From Triatoma infestans (lineage: Eukaryota > Arthropoda > Insecta > Hemiptera > Reduviidae), in the NCBI GenBank assembly GCA_011037195.1, contig JAAEAF010005007.1, positions 1-64,000 on the forward strand: a DNA stretch of 64,000 nt. The letters run 5' to 3'. This document shows positions 47,294 to 58,555 of the stretch, in pieces. The position numbers and the translations under genes are program-made. Below the pieces are notes generated by a model. It did no database searches and was not told the origin of the DNA. It saw only the letters and a program-made list of their open reading frames with translations. The number at the start of each line of letters is the position of its first letter. The stretch's first letter is position 1.

Positions 47294-48004
47294 CTAGTTT
47301 ATAGTTTTAGAAAAAAAACAAGATATTTTTAGAAAAGTTGAATTAACCAAATGTAATAAAAATTGTACTGTTAGTTGTTTGTTTATACATCGAAAGCTTT
47401 TAGCAGGGTGTGTTTTGCATAAATATGACAGTTATATGTGTCGAAAATTGCTTATATTCTATGGTCATATAATTACTTAATGGATGATCATTAAATAGTT
47501 ATTTTTTGTTTAAATTATCACTTATTTTCTTTATTTTTATTGTATTTTCTTAAATAATTAATTATCCTTCATATTTGTTATCTTTTATTAATAAATGTTA
47601 ATTTGAATAATGGAGTCACATTATTAGAGGCACAATAAAGAAGCTCTATTTTTGTAAAGCCCCATATAAATCTAGTCTTACAAAGTGATTATTAATTTAT
47701 AATGCGTAACTAATAACATAATAACTTTTTCTGTTTCTTATTTCAAGGCATATCTCTTAGAATTTTCCAAGCTTGATATTATTTTTTGTAGTTTCTCTTT
47801 ATTGTCGACTGAATTGACTTTCTTGTATTATTGTAAAGAAAGTATTGCATTCTTCTTATTAGAAATGCATATTCTGATGTCTTTCAACATCAGAAATTCG
47901 AAAGTTTGGATTCAAACTTGCATTTCACACTCGAAAGTGTGGATGTTAAAAATTACGCTAGTGTTTTTATGTATTGCCACTGTTCGTTATTTAATTTAAT
48001 ATTT
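47294..48004. other. AT-rich flank upstream of the cuticle gene
   Basis: Probably contains upstream control sequence, but I see no specific site. A 65-codon plus-strand frame at 47802-47999 has no recognisable domain. Confidence 0.45.
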
Positions 48005-48910
48005 TAATTTGCCGCCAATTTCTTGTAATAGTTTTATTCTGGAGGGCGGGTCTTAACACTATCTTAGTAAATTTTACTAATCCACTCTTATATCATTCGG
48101 ACTTTTTACTTATCCGTTCTTGAATCATTTATTAAACTTTCCTAGTCTATTATGCCATTTGCTAGGAGCTCACTGTCCATAGGCCGGCAATGCACGATAG
48201 ATGTTGATCCACGATAGATGTTCAATGGTTAAAGATGTTGACGCGCCCTTAAATTAAAAAAAAAATTAGACCGTGTTCTGTACGTAACAAGCGGATAACC
48301 CCTTTGCGGAAGATAACTTCTCTTGCTGTCCTATTAAGCGTTTGAACGAGTAGGACAACTAATTACCCGATGAAGTCGGCCATACAATTCTTCCGGCCTA
48401 TGCAGTTCACATATACTTGAGTGCAGCGGTGCTTGTTTCTAAGACGAATACCGCCCGGTCTGTTACCTCCGGTTGTGTTTTTGTAATGCCGCACATGTCC
48501 GGACATTTTGTTAATTAGATCGTTGATGATATTCTGATTCACAGAGACTTAAGCTTGTCTAGTTGTGCCCGTTCACCTATGCAGTTACCACATGTTACTT
48601 CCGGGGTCTTCTCTCTGGTATGCCATACAAGTTTACCTCACTCTTAATTGTTATCCACATTTATCAACTGAAGCTTGCAGAGTGTGGTGAAGAATCTTCT
48701 GGACTCGGATGCATTTAAGGGCTATATCTCTTTTGTTATTTTACCCTTTGTTTCGAGGTCCTCAGGATAACGAATAAGGAATTCTGCGTATCAAGATAAG
48801 CGACTTTCCTATGGTCTATGTTGTATCAATAAAATTAAACAGTTCCTTTTTTGTCATTGTCTAATTAGTTGTTGTATAGAGACTACGAAAGGGACTAATT
48901 TTCTTTTTCT
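48005..48910 (+). repeat. GCCGCC dispersed repeat, copy 2
   Basis: Starts AATTTGCCGCCAATTTCTTG after CTGTTCGTTATTTAATT, as in copies at 29019 and 49470. It shares the block GGAATTCTGCGTATCAAGAT followed by AAGCGACTTTCC with the other copies. A short SINE-like tail (GTTGACGCGCCCTTAAATTA at about 48237-48262) is inserted near the start. Confidence 0.45.
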
Positions 48911-49019
48911 AATTTTCGAAAGGGACTATTTATTTCCATATTTATTTACATTTTAAATTTGAATTTTATATTATACGGTCCACTCGTATTTACCATATTT
49001 ACATTTTTCCTTTATTTAC

Positions 49020-49335
49020 TAAACCGTCAGTTTAAACTCAAGAACCATAAATCTTAGAAAGTTCCAATTGATATTTCATCTGGATACCGCAAGGCAATCC
49101 GACAATCAAGTTTTTGTCGAAAATCGTTAAAGCACTTTACTGAATGGATTTTACGGCATTTTCGGATTTTCTCCGAATCATGTAATGGTGGCGCCTCGGT
49201 AGGCTTCTAAAGGGAACTATTGAGCTCAACTACTGTTTGGTGAATTTGTTAGCATGATTTCATTACAATAATAATGGAGGAAATTATGCTAAAGGAATGT
49301 CGCATGAGTGTCACACCAGATTTTTTAGCTCCGGC
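49020..49335 (+). repeat. Diverged TR300 fragment
   Basis: The blocks ATAAATCTTAGAAAGTTCCA, AAGCACTTTACTGAATGG and GCATGAGTGTCACACCAGA follow TR300 order. Confidence 0.5.
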
Positions 49336-49469
49336 AATTTTTGTTTCAGTAATGTTTGCGCTTACACTCAACATACAAAAAATCAAATCTATATTTTTAC
49401 ACTTCCATGGGATTTTCTACTTATGTTTCCTAGATAACCGAAGATGCGACTGTTCGGTATTTATCTAAA

Positions 49470-50060
49470 TTCAAATTTGCCGCCGTAAAAAATTTAATAA
49501 CTAAATATAAAATATAACTCTGTAGGCTGTGTCCTAATGGTGAGTGGGGGTAGTCCTTTATTGGCCCTTCCTCTCAGTCACAAGTTAACACTCGAGCAAG
49601 CAACATATGTATGTGCGAATATTTACCTATGCGATTTAGACTTCCGCTTTTCCTGTCGGTGAAAACCCATGAATTGCCACATCTGGTTTTCCTCGGAGTT
49701 AGTAGTGATAAGTCGATTTCTTGTCGGGTGAGTGTCTCCGGATTCTCCCGGCCTGTTAAGGTTGAACGGCCAAGCACGTGGTCTACTTCCGTTGCTTCTC
49801 CGGCCTTACAGCTTTCCGGGAGCCCGTTTAAATTTTCATCTATTTTCATCAGCCGTACTGTGTGGACAACGACGCTGGAATTACAGGCATATGGTTCTTT
49901 TTTGTTTCCTTTCCTGTCTCCTATTTCCTTGAATTCTCCATATGGGCTGAAGGACTTCAGTCGGACCACACTAATTTTAAAGGTGTCTGCGTTTAAAGGT
50001 AAGCGCCACTCCTTTTGGCTTGTTGAATTTGATAACTATTTTTTGCTACTCATTTTGCAT
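49470..50060 (+). repeat. GCCGCC dispersed repeat, copy 3
   Basis: Begins AAATTTGCCGCCGTAAAAAA after CTGTTCGGTATTTATCTAA. It shares GTCTGCGTTTAAAGGTAAGC then GCCACTCCTTTTGGCTTG with the others. It has the longest open frames of the three copies (178 codons plus, 131 minus), but neither shows a known domain and the other copies do not conserve them. Confidence 0.45.
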
Positions 50061-50545
50061 TTATTTAATATTCATTTGTTCATGTTATATGAGCCCATTG
50101 GCTCACTCTTTAATCTTTCTATACAGTCCACTTACTATTTTCTGTAACTTAATATTCACATAATATTTTCTTTTAAATTTTACTTTATTTCATCTATTTT
50201 TATTTGACAGAACTCACCTTTTAATTTTCGTTTATTATTCATTTTATTACCTGTTTTTTTTACCAAACAGCGACATTAAATAGAATAACAGCAATTTAGT
50301 GGCTAGTTTGGTTGAAAGTTGTATACGCGTATGAGTAACACTGTTAAAAACCCCACCAAATATAAGCGTACGGTATGTGCCTATAAGTGTGTTTTTTCCT
50401 GGTGGATACTAATAGGTCTGGGATTAATTTTTCCACTTATTCCAATGTATATAATAATGATAAAATATAGTGGCAAATATTATTGAAAATTTGAAATTCC
50501 TAAATTTTTGAATGTTTAATAAATTTCATAAATTAATAAATTCGG

Positions 50546-50784
50546 TGTCCTCTCGCGGTGATCCGGTGGCTAGCGCACTCGCCTTTCGTGCGAGAATTCA
50601 GGGTTTCATTCCTGTGAGGGCAATGTTGGTATTCACCCAGCATCGTGATAAAAAGTGGGAAGCCAAAGTTAGTTGCGCCCTAGGTAGCAAAGACCCGAAC
50701 TAAATGGCTGGAAACTGCGATGTGTTTACCATACGCCCTTCTATTCAAATCGCCGTCTAGCAATCCTTGGCCCTTCATGTGGTT
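50546..50784 (+). mobile_element. tRNA-derived SINE, 239 bp, TSD TTAATAAATTCGG
   Basis: The head has CCGGTGGCTAGCGCACTCGC (box A-like) and GGGTTTCATTCCTG (decayed box B). The body ends CCTTGGCCCTTCATGTGG. An exact 13-bp duplication lies at 50533-50545 and 50785-50797. A relative is at 28645-28900. Unlike the 33817 SINE it has no A-rich tail, so the two are different families. Confidence 0.9.
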
Positions 50785-50828
50785 TTAATAAATTCGGCAA
50801 ACTGCTCACTAACAAGCTTTTTTTTTAA

Positions 50829-51618
50829 TTTCTCTTACTCCTAGTAAGAGGAAGTATTGTAATCGTGGTCAAATTTTCGATATCGAGTTTTCACCGGAAT
50901 ATCCCTTTGAGGTCCCCTGAGTCCAAAAAAGTGGTTTCTAGCAAATGGTTGGGTGTGTGTGTGTGTGTGTGGTGTGTGTGTGTGAACAGCATGTGCTCAA
51001 AAAAAAAAAACTGTAGAAAGTTGAAACTTGATATTCCGTTTAGGTAACACAATGGGATCTCACTGTGCGTTATCTGTCAAAATTCCTTAACCGGAAGTAC
51101 CACTTTACTAGTTAGTTTTTTTAATTTTTTGCGTTTTTCTCAAAAATGGGTCTGACGATTTTCTTTAAACTTAGTACACTATCAACAACATTATACAAGA
51201 AACTACAACTTTTATTTGAAATATTTCTCTGGGAAAATTCATTTAAGGGCACTTTTGGAGGAGGGGTGGGATTAGGTTAACCTCTAAAGTGCTATTTCAG
51301 TTTATTACCAATTCGGTCATTTAAATAATGTTAATTATAATTAAATATGTTGTTGAAATTCCGAGTTTGAAAAAATCGGATAACCGAAAGTGCGTTTGTT
51401 TTAACCCTTTACTAAATAATTTTTTCACTTTTTCGCGATTTTCTCAAAAATGGCTCCAACAATTTTCTTGAAATTTCTTATATAAACTAACCATACAAAG
51501 ATCTACAACTTTTATTAGAAATATTTCTCAAATTTGACACACAAACTATAAAATTTGTCGGTTATAATTTTGAGAACTGGAGTAAGAGCAAGTTGTGTGA
51601 GTGTTTCACATCAAATTT
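50829..51618 (+). repeat. TR300 repeat copy with internal deletion
   Basis: Begins TTTCTCTTACTCCTAGTAAG and ends GGAGTAAGAGCAAGTTGTG with the GTGTTTCACATCAAA block. Junctions lie near 51090 and 51380 (about 290 bp). It then jumps from AAATATTTCTC near 51530 directly to the terminal part, so most of the last monomer is deleted. A (GT)n tract lies at 50953-50983. Confidence 0.88.
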
Positions 51619-53009
51619 TTTTCTTCAGTTTCCAATACCCGCCATTAGTCAAAATTCTTCTTATAGTTTATTTCTGGCCTATGGAACTATCACATGGGCA
51701 AATATTTGTATCCGCAATTTGGCTTAATGCGATGTATATATGCCCTTGTCTCTTCATGAACAATCAGTATTTATTCAATGGTGTTTTAGGACAGTACCAC
51801 TGCTAATTCCATCCTACCCTTTATGCGCGGGAAGAATTCTCTGGTGATTGATTGCACCTTATTTCAGCGGTCGCTACCACTTTCGAAGATTATCTTTCTT
51901 AAGCAGTCGGTTATATTTTGACAATTGAATTTTTGAAAATGTTTTATCCAAAATATACAGTTCATCTTGTAAAGTCAGTTTTGTCACTTCATCTTCTCTT
52001 TCTTTTATAACCTCAAACCATTTAATATTTATTTCCACAACAAAGTGTTCTGGAAGAGACATCACCTTCATTCGAAACTTCCTCGATAAGTGAGGGATGT
52101 ATCCCAAAATTGTTGGCTATTTCAGTGACAATTTGATTCTCGCATATTGGTAGGGAACTCTGTATAATTATACATGAACAATATTATTCAACTAAAAATA
52201 AATTACTCCTAGAAAGTTCAGGACTTGATCCGACAAATAAAGGCTTTGATCAAAATCCTTTAACTGGCATTACCATTCTTCAAATTGATTTTTTCGTGTT
52301 TTTTTTGTGAAGTTCTTGCTAAGACCCCATTGTAAATGGCTTTCTCTAAACATTGCATAACGTTTACATATATGGTTCTATCATTTGCGTTTGAATATTT
52401 ATCTAAGAAAATATAATATATTAGAAAAGATTTGGAAATGACGTTAGGGTTCCCTCTTTATTTCAGATTTGGGATGTCACTAATACAAAGTTAATTAATA
52501 TGTCACTATAATTTCTATTTAAAAGAAAATTGGTTGACAAACTACTGTGAGTTTATTGAGTTTTCCTTAACATGCTACATTATCATTTTCTATCGCTTTT
52601 GTTTTTATAAGAAAAATGTGTTTTTATGGTGTTAGGATCGTATGTTTGCCTCAAAAGGGCCCCTTAAAGTGTCAAATATGGAATGCAGCGCGTATTCCTC
52701 AGCTATAAATTGATTAAGGTCATCTAAACAATACAGATTCGAAGTTTGATGTAAAAGTGGTAATCACTATAGGTTTAGGGATGCCAACATTGTGCGCATC
52801 CATATCTGGAGCAAAATAATACATTTTTTTTTAGCCAAATCATGTTCCTTTTTATTGTGCCAATTTTTATACACTGCACTAATTATCATCTAATTGAATG
52901 AAGTATAGTATTTTTTTTTTTTATTTGATCATTTTTGTGAGTCCATGTTAACGGTTCTGCATAGATAATAGTTTTATTAAACATTGATCCTTTAATCACC
53001 AAAATAATC
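51619..53009. other. No recognisable gene; diverged TR300 pieces
   Basis: About 52200-52620 keeps TR300 landmarks in decayed form. The 77-codon minus-strand frame at 51874-52107 has no recognised domain. Confidence 0.45.
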
Positions 53010-53721
53010 TTGTAAATCTGAATAAGCGGTATTAACCCGTTTTAATAACTGTTTATCCTCGTCAGAAACGAGTCGGCATTTTCAAGACTAATCCATGGAA
53101 AGTCCAAATTTTAAATTTAATTTAGGAAGCGTGTATCACTTAACAATTTCTCTGTTCCTCACTAAATAATGAGATTAATGTATGAAAGGAAATAATAAGA
53201 TAAAACCTTAGCTGGTATAATATAAGCATTCTATGTCAATATTAAATTATTCAAGTCAATACTGTTTTCTAAAACCACAAAAATGAAGCTGTATAAAACG
53301 CCATCACAGATCAATCCGCCATCAACTTAACAGACGGAGAGTATTTGAAAGAATGTTCAAAAGCAAAATTTACTGCGGTGTGAATGAACGGAGCACGTGC
53401 ATATGCAGAATAACGCTGAGATAGAATGTAAAGGAAATATTTTTTTTTTTAATTTATTTACAACCTGTACATATATACATCATGTAAATGTGAATTTCGT
53501 GTCACAGCCTGTGATGCACTGAATCCCCTAGGACTCAACGCCACAATCAGAGAGGCATGTTGAAAGGAGCCAACCAATGCTGGAACTCTCAGGGAATGAA
53601 AAGGAAGCTAGGTGTTTAGGAGGTCGCGTGGCCAACGTCGTTTCAAGCGATGTGGAGGATTGTCAGGATGGGTGGAAGATGATAGGGTTTGTGCGGTGGG
53701 ATTGGGATGAGTCTGAAGATT

Positions 53722-53957
53722 AGTGTGGAAACTAAGGAAGCGTGTATGGATTAGCTTGTTAACGAAAGGGATATTGAGGTTTTTGTGGAGAGTTGAATTT
53801 GAGACATAAAGGGAGCGCTTACAATATGGCGAAGGACTTAGTGTGGAAACTAAGGAAGCGTGTATGGATTAGCTTGTTAACGAAAGGGATATTGAGGTTT
53901 TTGTGGAGAGTTGAATTTGAGACATAAAGGGAGCGCTTACAATATGGCGAAGGACTT
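53722..53957. repeat. Perfect 118-bp tandem duplication
   Basis: Units 53722-53839 and 53840-53957 look identical base for base, starting AGTGTGGAAACTAAGGAAGC. It lies in the ORF2 C-terminal part of the LINE and disrupts it. Confidence 0.93.
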
Positions 53958-54930
53958 TAGATTGAAAGAATTGGATTCTCTGGAAGTTGGATTGTTTCGC
54001 GGAGCCCCACAGTTCAGCTCCGTAGATCCAGACAGGTCTCAGCAATGTTTTGTATAAAGTCAGTTTTTTTTGTACCTTTATGGTTGATCCCCGTCCAAGC
54101 AGTCTTCGTAGTTGTCCATAACGTCTATTTAATTCTTGTCTTTTCAGTCTCGTATGAGCGTTCCATGTAAGTCGACTGTCTAAATACATTCCTAGGTAGC
54201 GTACTTGCGTGGAAGTCGGTATTTCTTTGTTGTTGATATGTACGGGAGGGCAGTTTGTCTACGTAAAGTGAAAGTAAGCTGTTGGCATTTGTCTTCATTA
54301 AGTCTTATTTTCCATTTTTTTGCACCAAGAAGAGATGAGGTCAAGGTGTTCTTGGATATGTGAGGAAGTTTGAACAGGATTAGGATTTGTAGATAATATT
54401 GCAGTATCATCTGCATAGGTTGTGATCAGGGTTTCTGGATGTGTGGGAATATCAGCAGTGAATACCGTGTACAAGACAGGGCCAAGGATGCTTCCTTGCG
54501 GAACGCCGGCGTGAATGGGTTTGATGTCGGAGAAACTCAATGCCGTACCTAACTCTGAAGCAGCGATCCGTCAGATAGGACTGAAGGATTTGGTAATATG
54601 GGGTAGGAAGTAATTGCTTTAGTTTATATAACAGCCCTGGATGCCATACCCTGCCGAAAGCCTGAGTTACGTCCTGGAAGGCACCCAGGCAGAAATTCTT
54701 TTTTTCTAAAGCGGAGAATATTTTGTCCACGACTCTGAAGCATTGCTGTATGGTGGAGTGCTGGGAGCGGAAACCAAATTGGTGATAAGGAATAATATTT
54801 TGTGATTCTAGAATTGAGATAATGCGCTTAAGGCGTAGTTTTTCGAGGATCTTAGATAGCACGGGGAGGAGACTAATCGGTCTATAGGAGGATATGTCAC
54901 TAGGAGTTTTATGAGGCTTGGGAATTAGGG
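53869..54930 (-). pseudogene. Jockey-clade ORF2, reverse transcriptase region
   Basis: Three minus-strand frames give one ordered protein. 54452-54862: MLSKILEKLRLKRIISILES, IIPYHQFGFRSQHSTIQQCF, FQDVTQAFGRVWHPGLLYKL, LPTPYYQILQSYLTDRCFRV. 54298-54540: IHAGVPQGSILGPVLYTVF and ITTYADDTAILSTNP, with the catalytic YADD. 53869-54416: WKIRLNEDKCQQLTFTLRRQ, LGMYLDSRLTWNAHTRLKRQ, LYKTLLRPVWIYGAELWGSA. These are the RT fingers, palm and thumb of a Jockey-clade LINE. It copies element RNA at nicked chromosomal DNA. The endonuclease and ORF1 are absent and frameshifts separate the parts, so it is inactive, but the sequence is still well preserved. Confidence 0.92.
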
Positions 54931-55370
54931 TAATTAGGGAAAAAAGGAAATATAATGAATTTAATTAAATTTGGCAGGACATGTAAAAAGGACGCCAAAT
55001 GTTCATACACAGAATGTAGTTTTCCGGAGAATCCGGATGGAATTAGGAGAGGGATGTTTAGAAGTTGGGAATGAAAAAGTAAAGATAAGCTGCAAGAGGT
55101 AGGAGTCGATGGGAGTTCTTTGATTCATTAAGCCAAAACCATATTTGTAGCGCCTTGTGGGAAGATACAATGACTTTTTACAAATTAGTGTGAGGTAAGA
55201 AAAAACAAAAATAGAAAATTTCTGTAATTTCCACGCAATGATTCAAAAAGTCTCTGAATAGATTCGAATTTTAATGAGTAATTTCACAATTAAGTCTCAT
55301 AAATATCTCAAATTTAACATTTCAATATTTGTAATACCTACAATGTATAATAAATTACAAATTCTTAAAT

Positions 55371-55677
55371 TGTTGTGGTGCTTGGTTCCGCAGAGCTGGA
55401 AAGCATTATCCGTGATAGCCTGCTTCATTTTGTGGTTATCCACTGGTCTCGGGCGTTCGCCCATCTTCAGGATGCGTTTGTCAGACAGTGTGGTAACACA
55501 GACTTACAAATTCAGAAGAGGGTGTAGACTGAATTTGCTCTTTGAAAGTCTGTATTACCGCACTGTCTGACAAACGCATCCTGAAGATGGGCGTACGTCC
55601 GATACCGGTGGATAACAACAAAATGAAGCAGGCTATAATGGAAAATGCTTTCCAGATCTGCGAAACCAACCACCACA
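55371..55677. mobile_element. P1 palindromic element at the centre of a large inverted repeat
   Basis: Starts TTGTGGTGCTTGGTTCCGC and ends with the complement (CCAACCACCACAA). Both arms carry a core (55441-55470 minus, 55581-55610 plus) with small changes (GAGACCAGTG and GATACCGGTG). Here the GTTGGTTCC extension is present at both ends, so this is probably the complete form of a short P1 element. The flanking genomic DNA on both sides is also inverted. Confidence 0.9.
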
Positions 55678-56307
55678 AAAATTTAAGAAATTTGTAATTT
55701 ATTATACATTGTAGGTATTACAAATATTGAAATGTTTAATTTGAGATGATATTTATGATACCTAATTATGAAATTGTCCATTAAAACTCGAATTTATCCA
55801 GAAACTTTTTGAATCATTGCGTGACAATAATAGAAATCTGTTTGCTTTATACTTATCTCACACTAATTTGTAAACAGTCATTCTATCTTCCTACCGGCGC
55901 TACACATATGGCTTTCGCTTGACGAATCAAAGAACTCCCATCGACTCTTACCTCTTGCAGCTTCTTTTTAAATGTTCATTGTCAACTTCTTAGCATCCCT
56001 CCCTCAAAACATCACTCCAACGCTGCTACTTTTTCTACAAAATCTCCTAGTTCCATCCTAATTCCCCTGAAAACTACTCTCTGTATGCGAACATTTGACA
56101 TCCTTTCTACATGTCCTTCCCACTTTAATGGAATTCATTATATATCCTTACATTGTATCTCATTGTTGCTCCGCATATGCAGTGTTCCCCTTCATTCACA
56201 CCGCAGTAAATTTTGCTTTTAAACTTTCTTTCAGATACTCTCTGCCTTTAAGGTGGTGGCGGATTTGTTTGATGGCGTTTTATACAGCTTCATTTCTATG
56301 GTCTTAC
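55678..56307. repeat. Right arm of the large inverted repeat
   Basis: Reverse complement of 53290-53440 plus 54943-55370. Landmarks: TTATACATTGTAGGTATTAC (55705), GAACTCCCATCGACTC (55932), ACCGCAGTAAATTTTGC (56201) and GGCGTTTTATACAGC (56273). It lacks the Jockey insertion. Confidence 0.88.
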
Positions 56308-56395
56308 AAACGCATCCTGAAGCTGGGCGAATACCCAGAACCGGTCGATGATCACAATATGAAGCTGGCTATCACGGAAAATGTCTCTGATATTA
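56308..56395 (+). repeat. P1 element, half copy
   Basis: Right-arm sequence from CAAACGCATCCTGAAG to ACGGAAAATGTCTCTGAT. The core at 56317-56346 is degraded (CTGAAGC, stem CTGGG/CCCAG, GAACCGGTC). It lies exactly at the outer end of the inverted-repeat arm. Confidence 0.85.
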
Positions 56396-56529
56396 TCATA
56401 AATGTTTATATAGTTACTGCAGAAGGCCCTGATATTAACAAAAATAAATGTACATGGCATAAACCATTAAAAGAATCATGGGAGTATTACATAATAGACA
56501 CATTTTTATTTATTTCGTAACTCAGTTTT

Positions 56530-57207
56530 GGTTTTGTTTTTTATTTTATATATTTAAAAGTGTTTTGTTTCTTCAACTTTTCGAGGTATTCGTAGCTTCG
56601 CCAGATTGGCAAAATAGTACAAAAAGCCACGTACAAACCGTGCTTAGACATTGTAACACAAATTGGATTGCTAACGATTTAATCATCTTGCAGTAAAATG
56701 TCAGTATTCTTGATATTTCTGGCTTCAATGAAAAAGTGAGCTGTGATAAGGAGGTTCTCATCATAATAAATTTACAATAAACATACATTAAAAAAAAGAC
56801 ACAACACTTATTTATTAATGAGTTAACAACATTGATAATGTATGGTGAATTATTTTTGTACATTGATATAATTTACAAAAAATATTGCGGACGATATCAA
56901 CTTTAAACTACGTGAATACTGGTTCAGGTACAGGTTGCTGTACAGGTATGGCCGAGCTCTGTGGATGGAAGCCAAATTCATCAGCAGTATATGTGACTTC
57001 TACAGGAACACCTTCTGGTGATGTGAACTTATAAGATCCTTGTTTTACAAGTACATTATCCTTACCGTCAGGTGTTTGTTTCAATACACCTTGTTCACTG
57101 AATACCGTGCCATCAGCAATTTGATACCTAGAATGAACAGAGAAACATAGCATTTAGTGAAAATTATGGTAGTTAGCCATTAATTGGGCTTAGAAATGGT
57201 ATTGTTG
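56530..57207. repeat. Segmental duplication copy 2, exon-bearing part
   Basis: Direct match to 45890-46592, ending abruptly after AAATGGTATTGTTG near 57207, where copy 1 continues into the intron. This breakpoint leaves the exon but removes most of the intron, exon 1 and the promoter. Confidence 0.88.
56908..57127 (-). pseudogene. Duplicated cuticular protein exon 2 without exon 1
   Basis: The 220-bp exon keeps the acceptor TTCTAG, an open frame and the same stop as 46312-46531. The RR-1 motif is intact (GSYKFTSPEG ... YTADEFGF). By eye 15 nucleotides differ from copy 1, giving six amino-acid changes: Ile to Val, Ala to Val, Pro to Gln, Glu to Lys, Leu to Phe, Leu to Pro. No stop or frameshift has appeared. 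I see no signal-peptide exon or TATA box upstream (57128-64000, minus strand), so by itself it cannot make a secreted cuticle protein. It is either a young pseudogene or an exon that might splice to a more distant first exon; I favour pseudogene. Confidence 0.8.
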
Positions 57208-58555
57208 TCCACCTAGCGCAAAATACCTTAACTCCCTATATAGGGATGGGAGCGTGTCATCAATGTTTCTCACTGTTGGGATAATGGGTAGGCGTTAAGC
57301 ATCATCACATAGAGATGTTTGGTGGGGATAGCGCTTGGTGTGGTGATTTGGCTCACCAAATCTACACCTACACACACACACACACACACATGCATATATA
57401 TATTCAAAGAGGCGGATAGCGTCTGCCTACAATACATACATAAACATTGTTGGTACGTTGATAGTGGTGTATGGAACTGTGGGCAGGACGGGTATAGGAT
57501 AGCCGGTTTAAGCTCGTAGTTTACTCTCTGCTATAGTCACATGAATCACAGTACAACCCTATTCACTTCAATGCCGCACATACCCCAGGATTAACATGGG
57601 ATCTGCTTTGGACAGGATGGTAAACCTCTACCACACGTTTGGACTACCTCTATCTCTAAATCCACCGATTTTCTCCATCACCTAACTGATAGAAATCTCT
57701 TCTGTGCAATATATACATATAAACTACTGCCCAAAGATATTTTTTTTTTTTTAAATACTATGAAATCTCTTTCAACAAGGCCACTTTAAATATACATTTT
57801 TATTGATTGAATAGGTCGGCCCCCCCTAACATAAATATTTAAAAATAAAATAAAATGAAAAATAATAATAGTAAAAAAAAAAAATTATCAAGGTTTAATG
57901 ATTGTTTTTTCTATTTACAATTCAAATTCAAATCCATCCTGATTAATAGAGTGAAATTAAAGCCAATATCACTGGTTAATTGATTTCATATAATTGCACT
58001 CAGTAGGGTTGTAAAAAGGTGGGAGTAAACAGTTTTTAATTCGTAAGAGTGTTTGGAAGTATTGAAGAGATTGTTGGCGATAGTAAACAGTATACAATGG
58101 GTATTATCTTATATACCATTGGAGGTGAGGGAGGGGGGCAATTTAATGTCACTTTAAAGTGGAAAAAATTCCAGATTAACAATGAAATTTTCGTTAATAT
58201 CTAGCGAGAATAGGAACTGCATGTTAAGAGGAATTTATGTCTACGAATCTAAGATATGAGATGCAACATTAGGAATGCCAATCCGTCCATTTGTTCGGAT
58301 ATATCTGATTTGGAAGGAAGTTATTTTGGTATCGAAGTTATGTTTTTTTAATGGCAAGCTGCTGCCCGGCGTTTAACCTTCAACGAGGAGGACGTGGTTT
58401 AAATTCGAAGTACGCTTCACAGGCTGCCTTTACTGTGGGTAAGAATCGTATCTATTCTTTGCGTAGGCAAAAAACAAAAAAAGTTGAAGATGAGGCAAAC
58501 GATAGACAATAAAGAGAATTTAATAAAGTTGAAAGATAACTTCAGAGAGAAATTT
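57208..58555. other. No recognisable gene
   Basis: Contains a (CA)n tract at 57367-57389 and less AT-rich sequence at 57210-57660 that I could not assign; the rest is AT-rich. Confidence 0.45.

Larger units (their letters stand above)
53441..54942 (-). mobile_element. Jockey-clade LINE, 5' truncated, TSD AAAGGAAATAT
   Basis: About 1.5 kb. A poly(A) tail (T run at 53441-53450) marks the 3' end. AAAGGAAATAT occurs at 53430-53440 and 54943-54953. The undisturbed arm at 56130-56150 shows the site without the LINE. Within the element 53722-53839 is repeated exactly at 53840-53957. Confidence 0.93.
53010..55370. repeat. Segmental duplication copy 2, left arm, split by a LINE
   Basis: 53010-53440 and 54943-55210 match 45180-45870 in the same orientation. 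53290-53440 plus 54943-55370 also match 55680-56305 in inverse, forming the left arm of a large inverted repeat. The Jockey LINE at 53441-54942 interrupts this arm only. Confidence 0.87.

Noticed and set aside
49574..50147. 131- and 178-codon frames
   Set aside because: They overlap on opposite strands within a dispersed repeat, and the other copies do not keep them open.
50550..50610. tRNA gene
   Set aside because: Box B is degenerate and the segment is the head of a SINE bounded by a 13-bp duplication.
3971..51618. TR300 as a CRISPR-like or satellite array
   Set aside because: Monomers occur in threes inside dispersed copies on both strands, not as long arrays with spacers.
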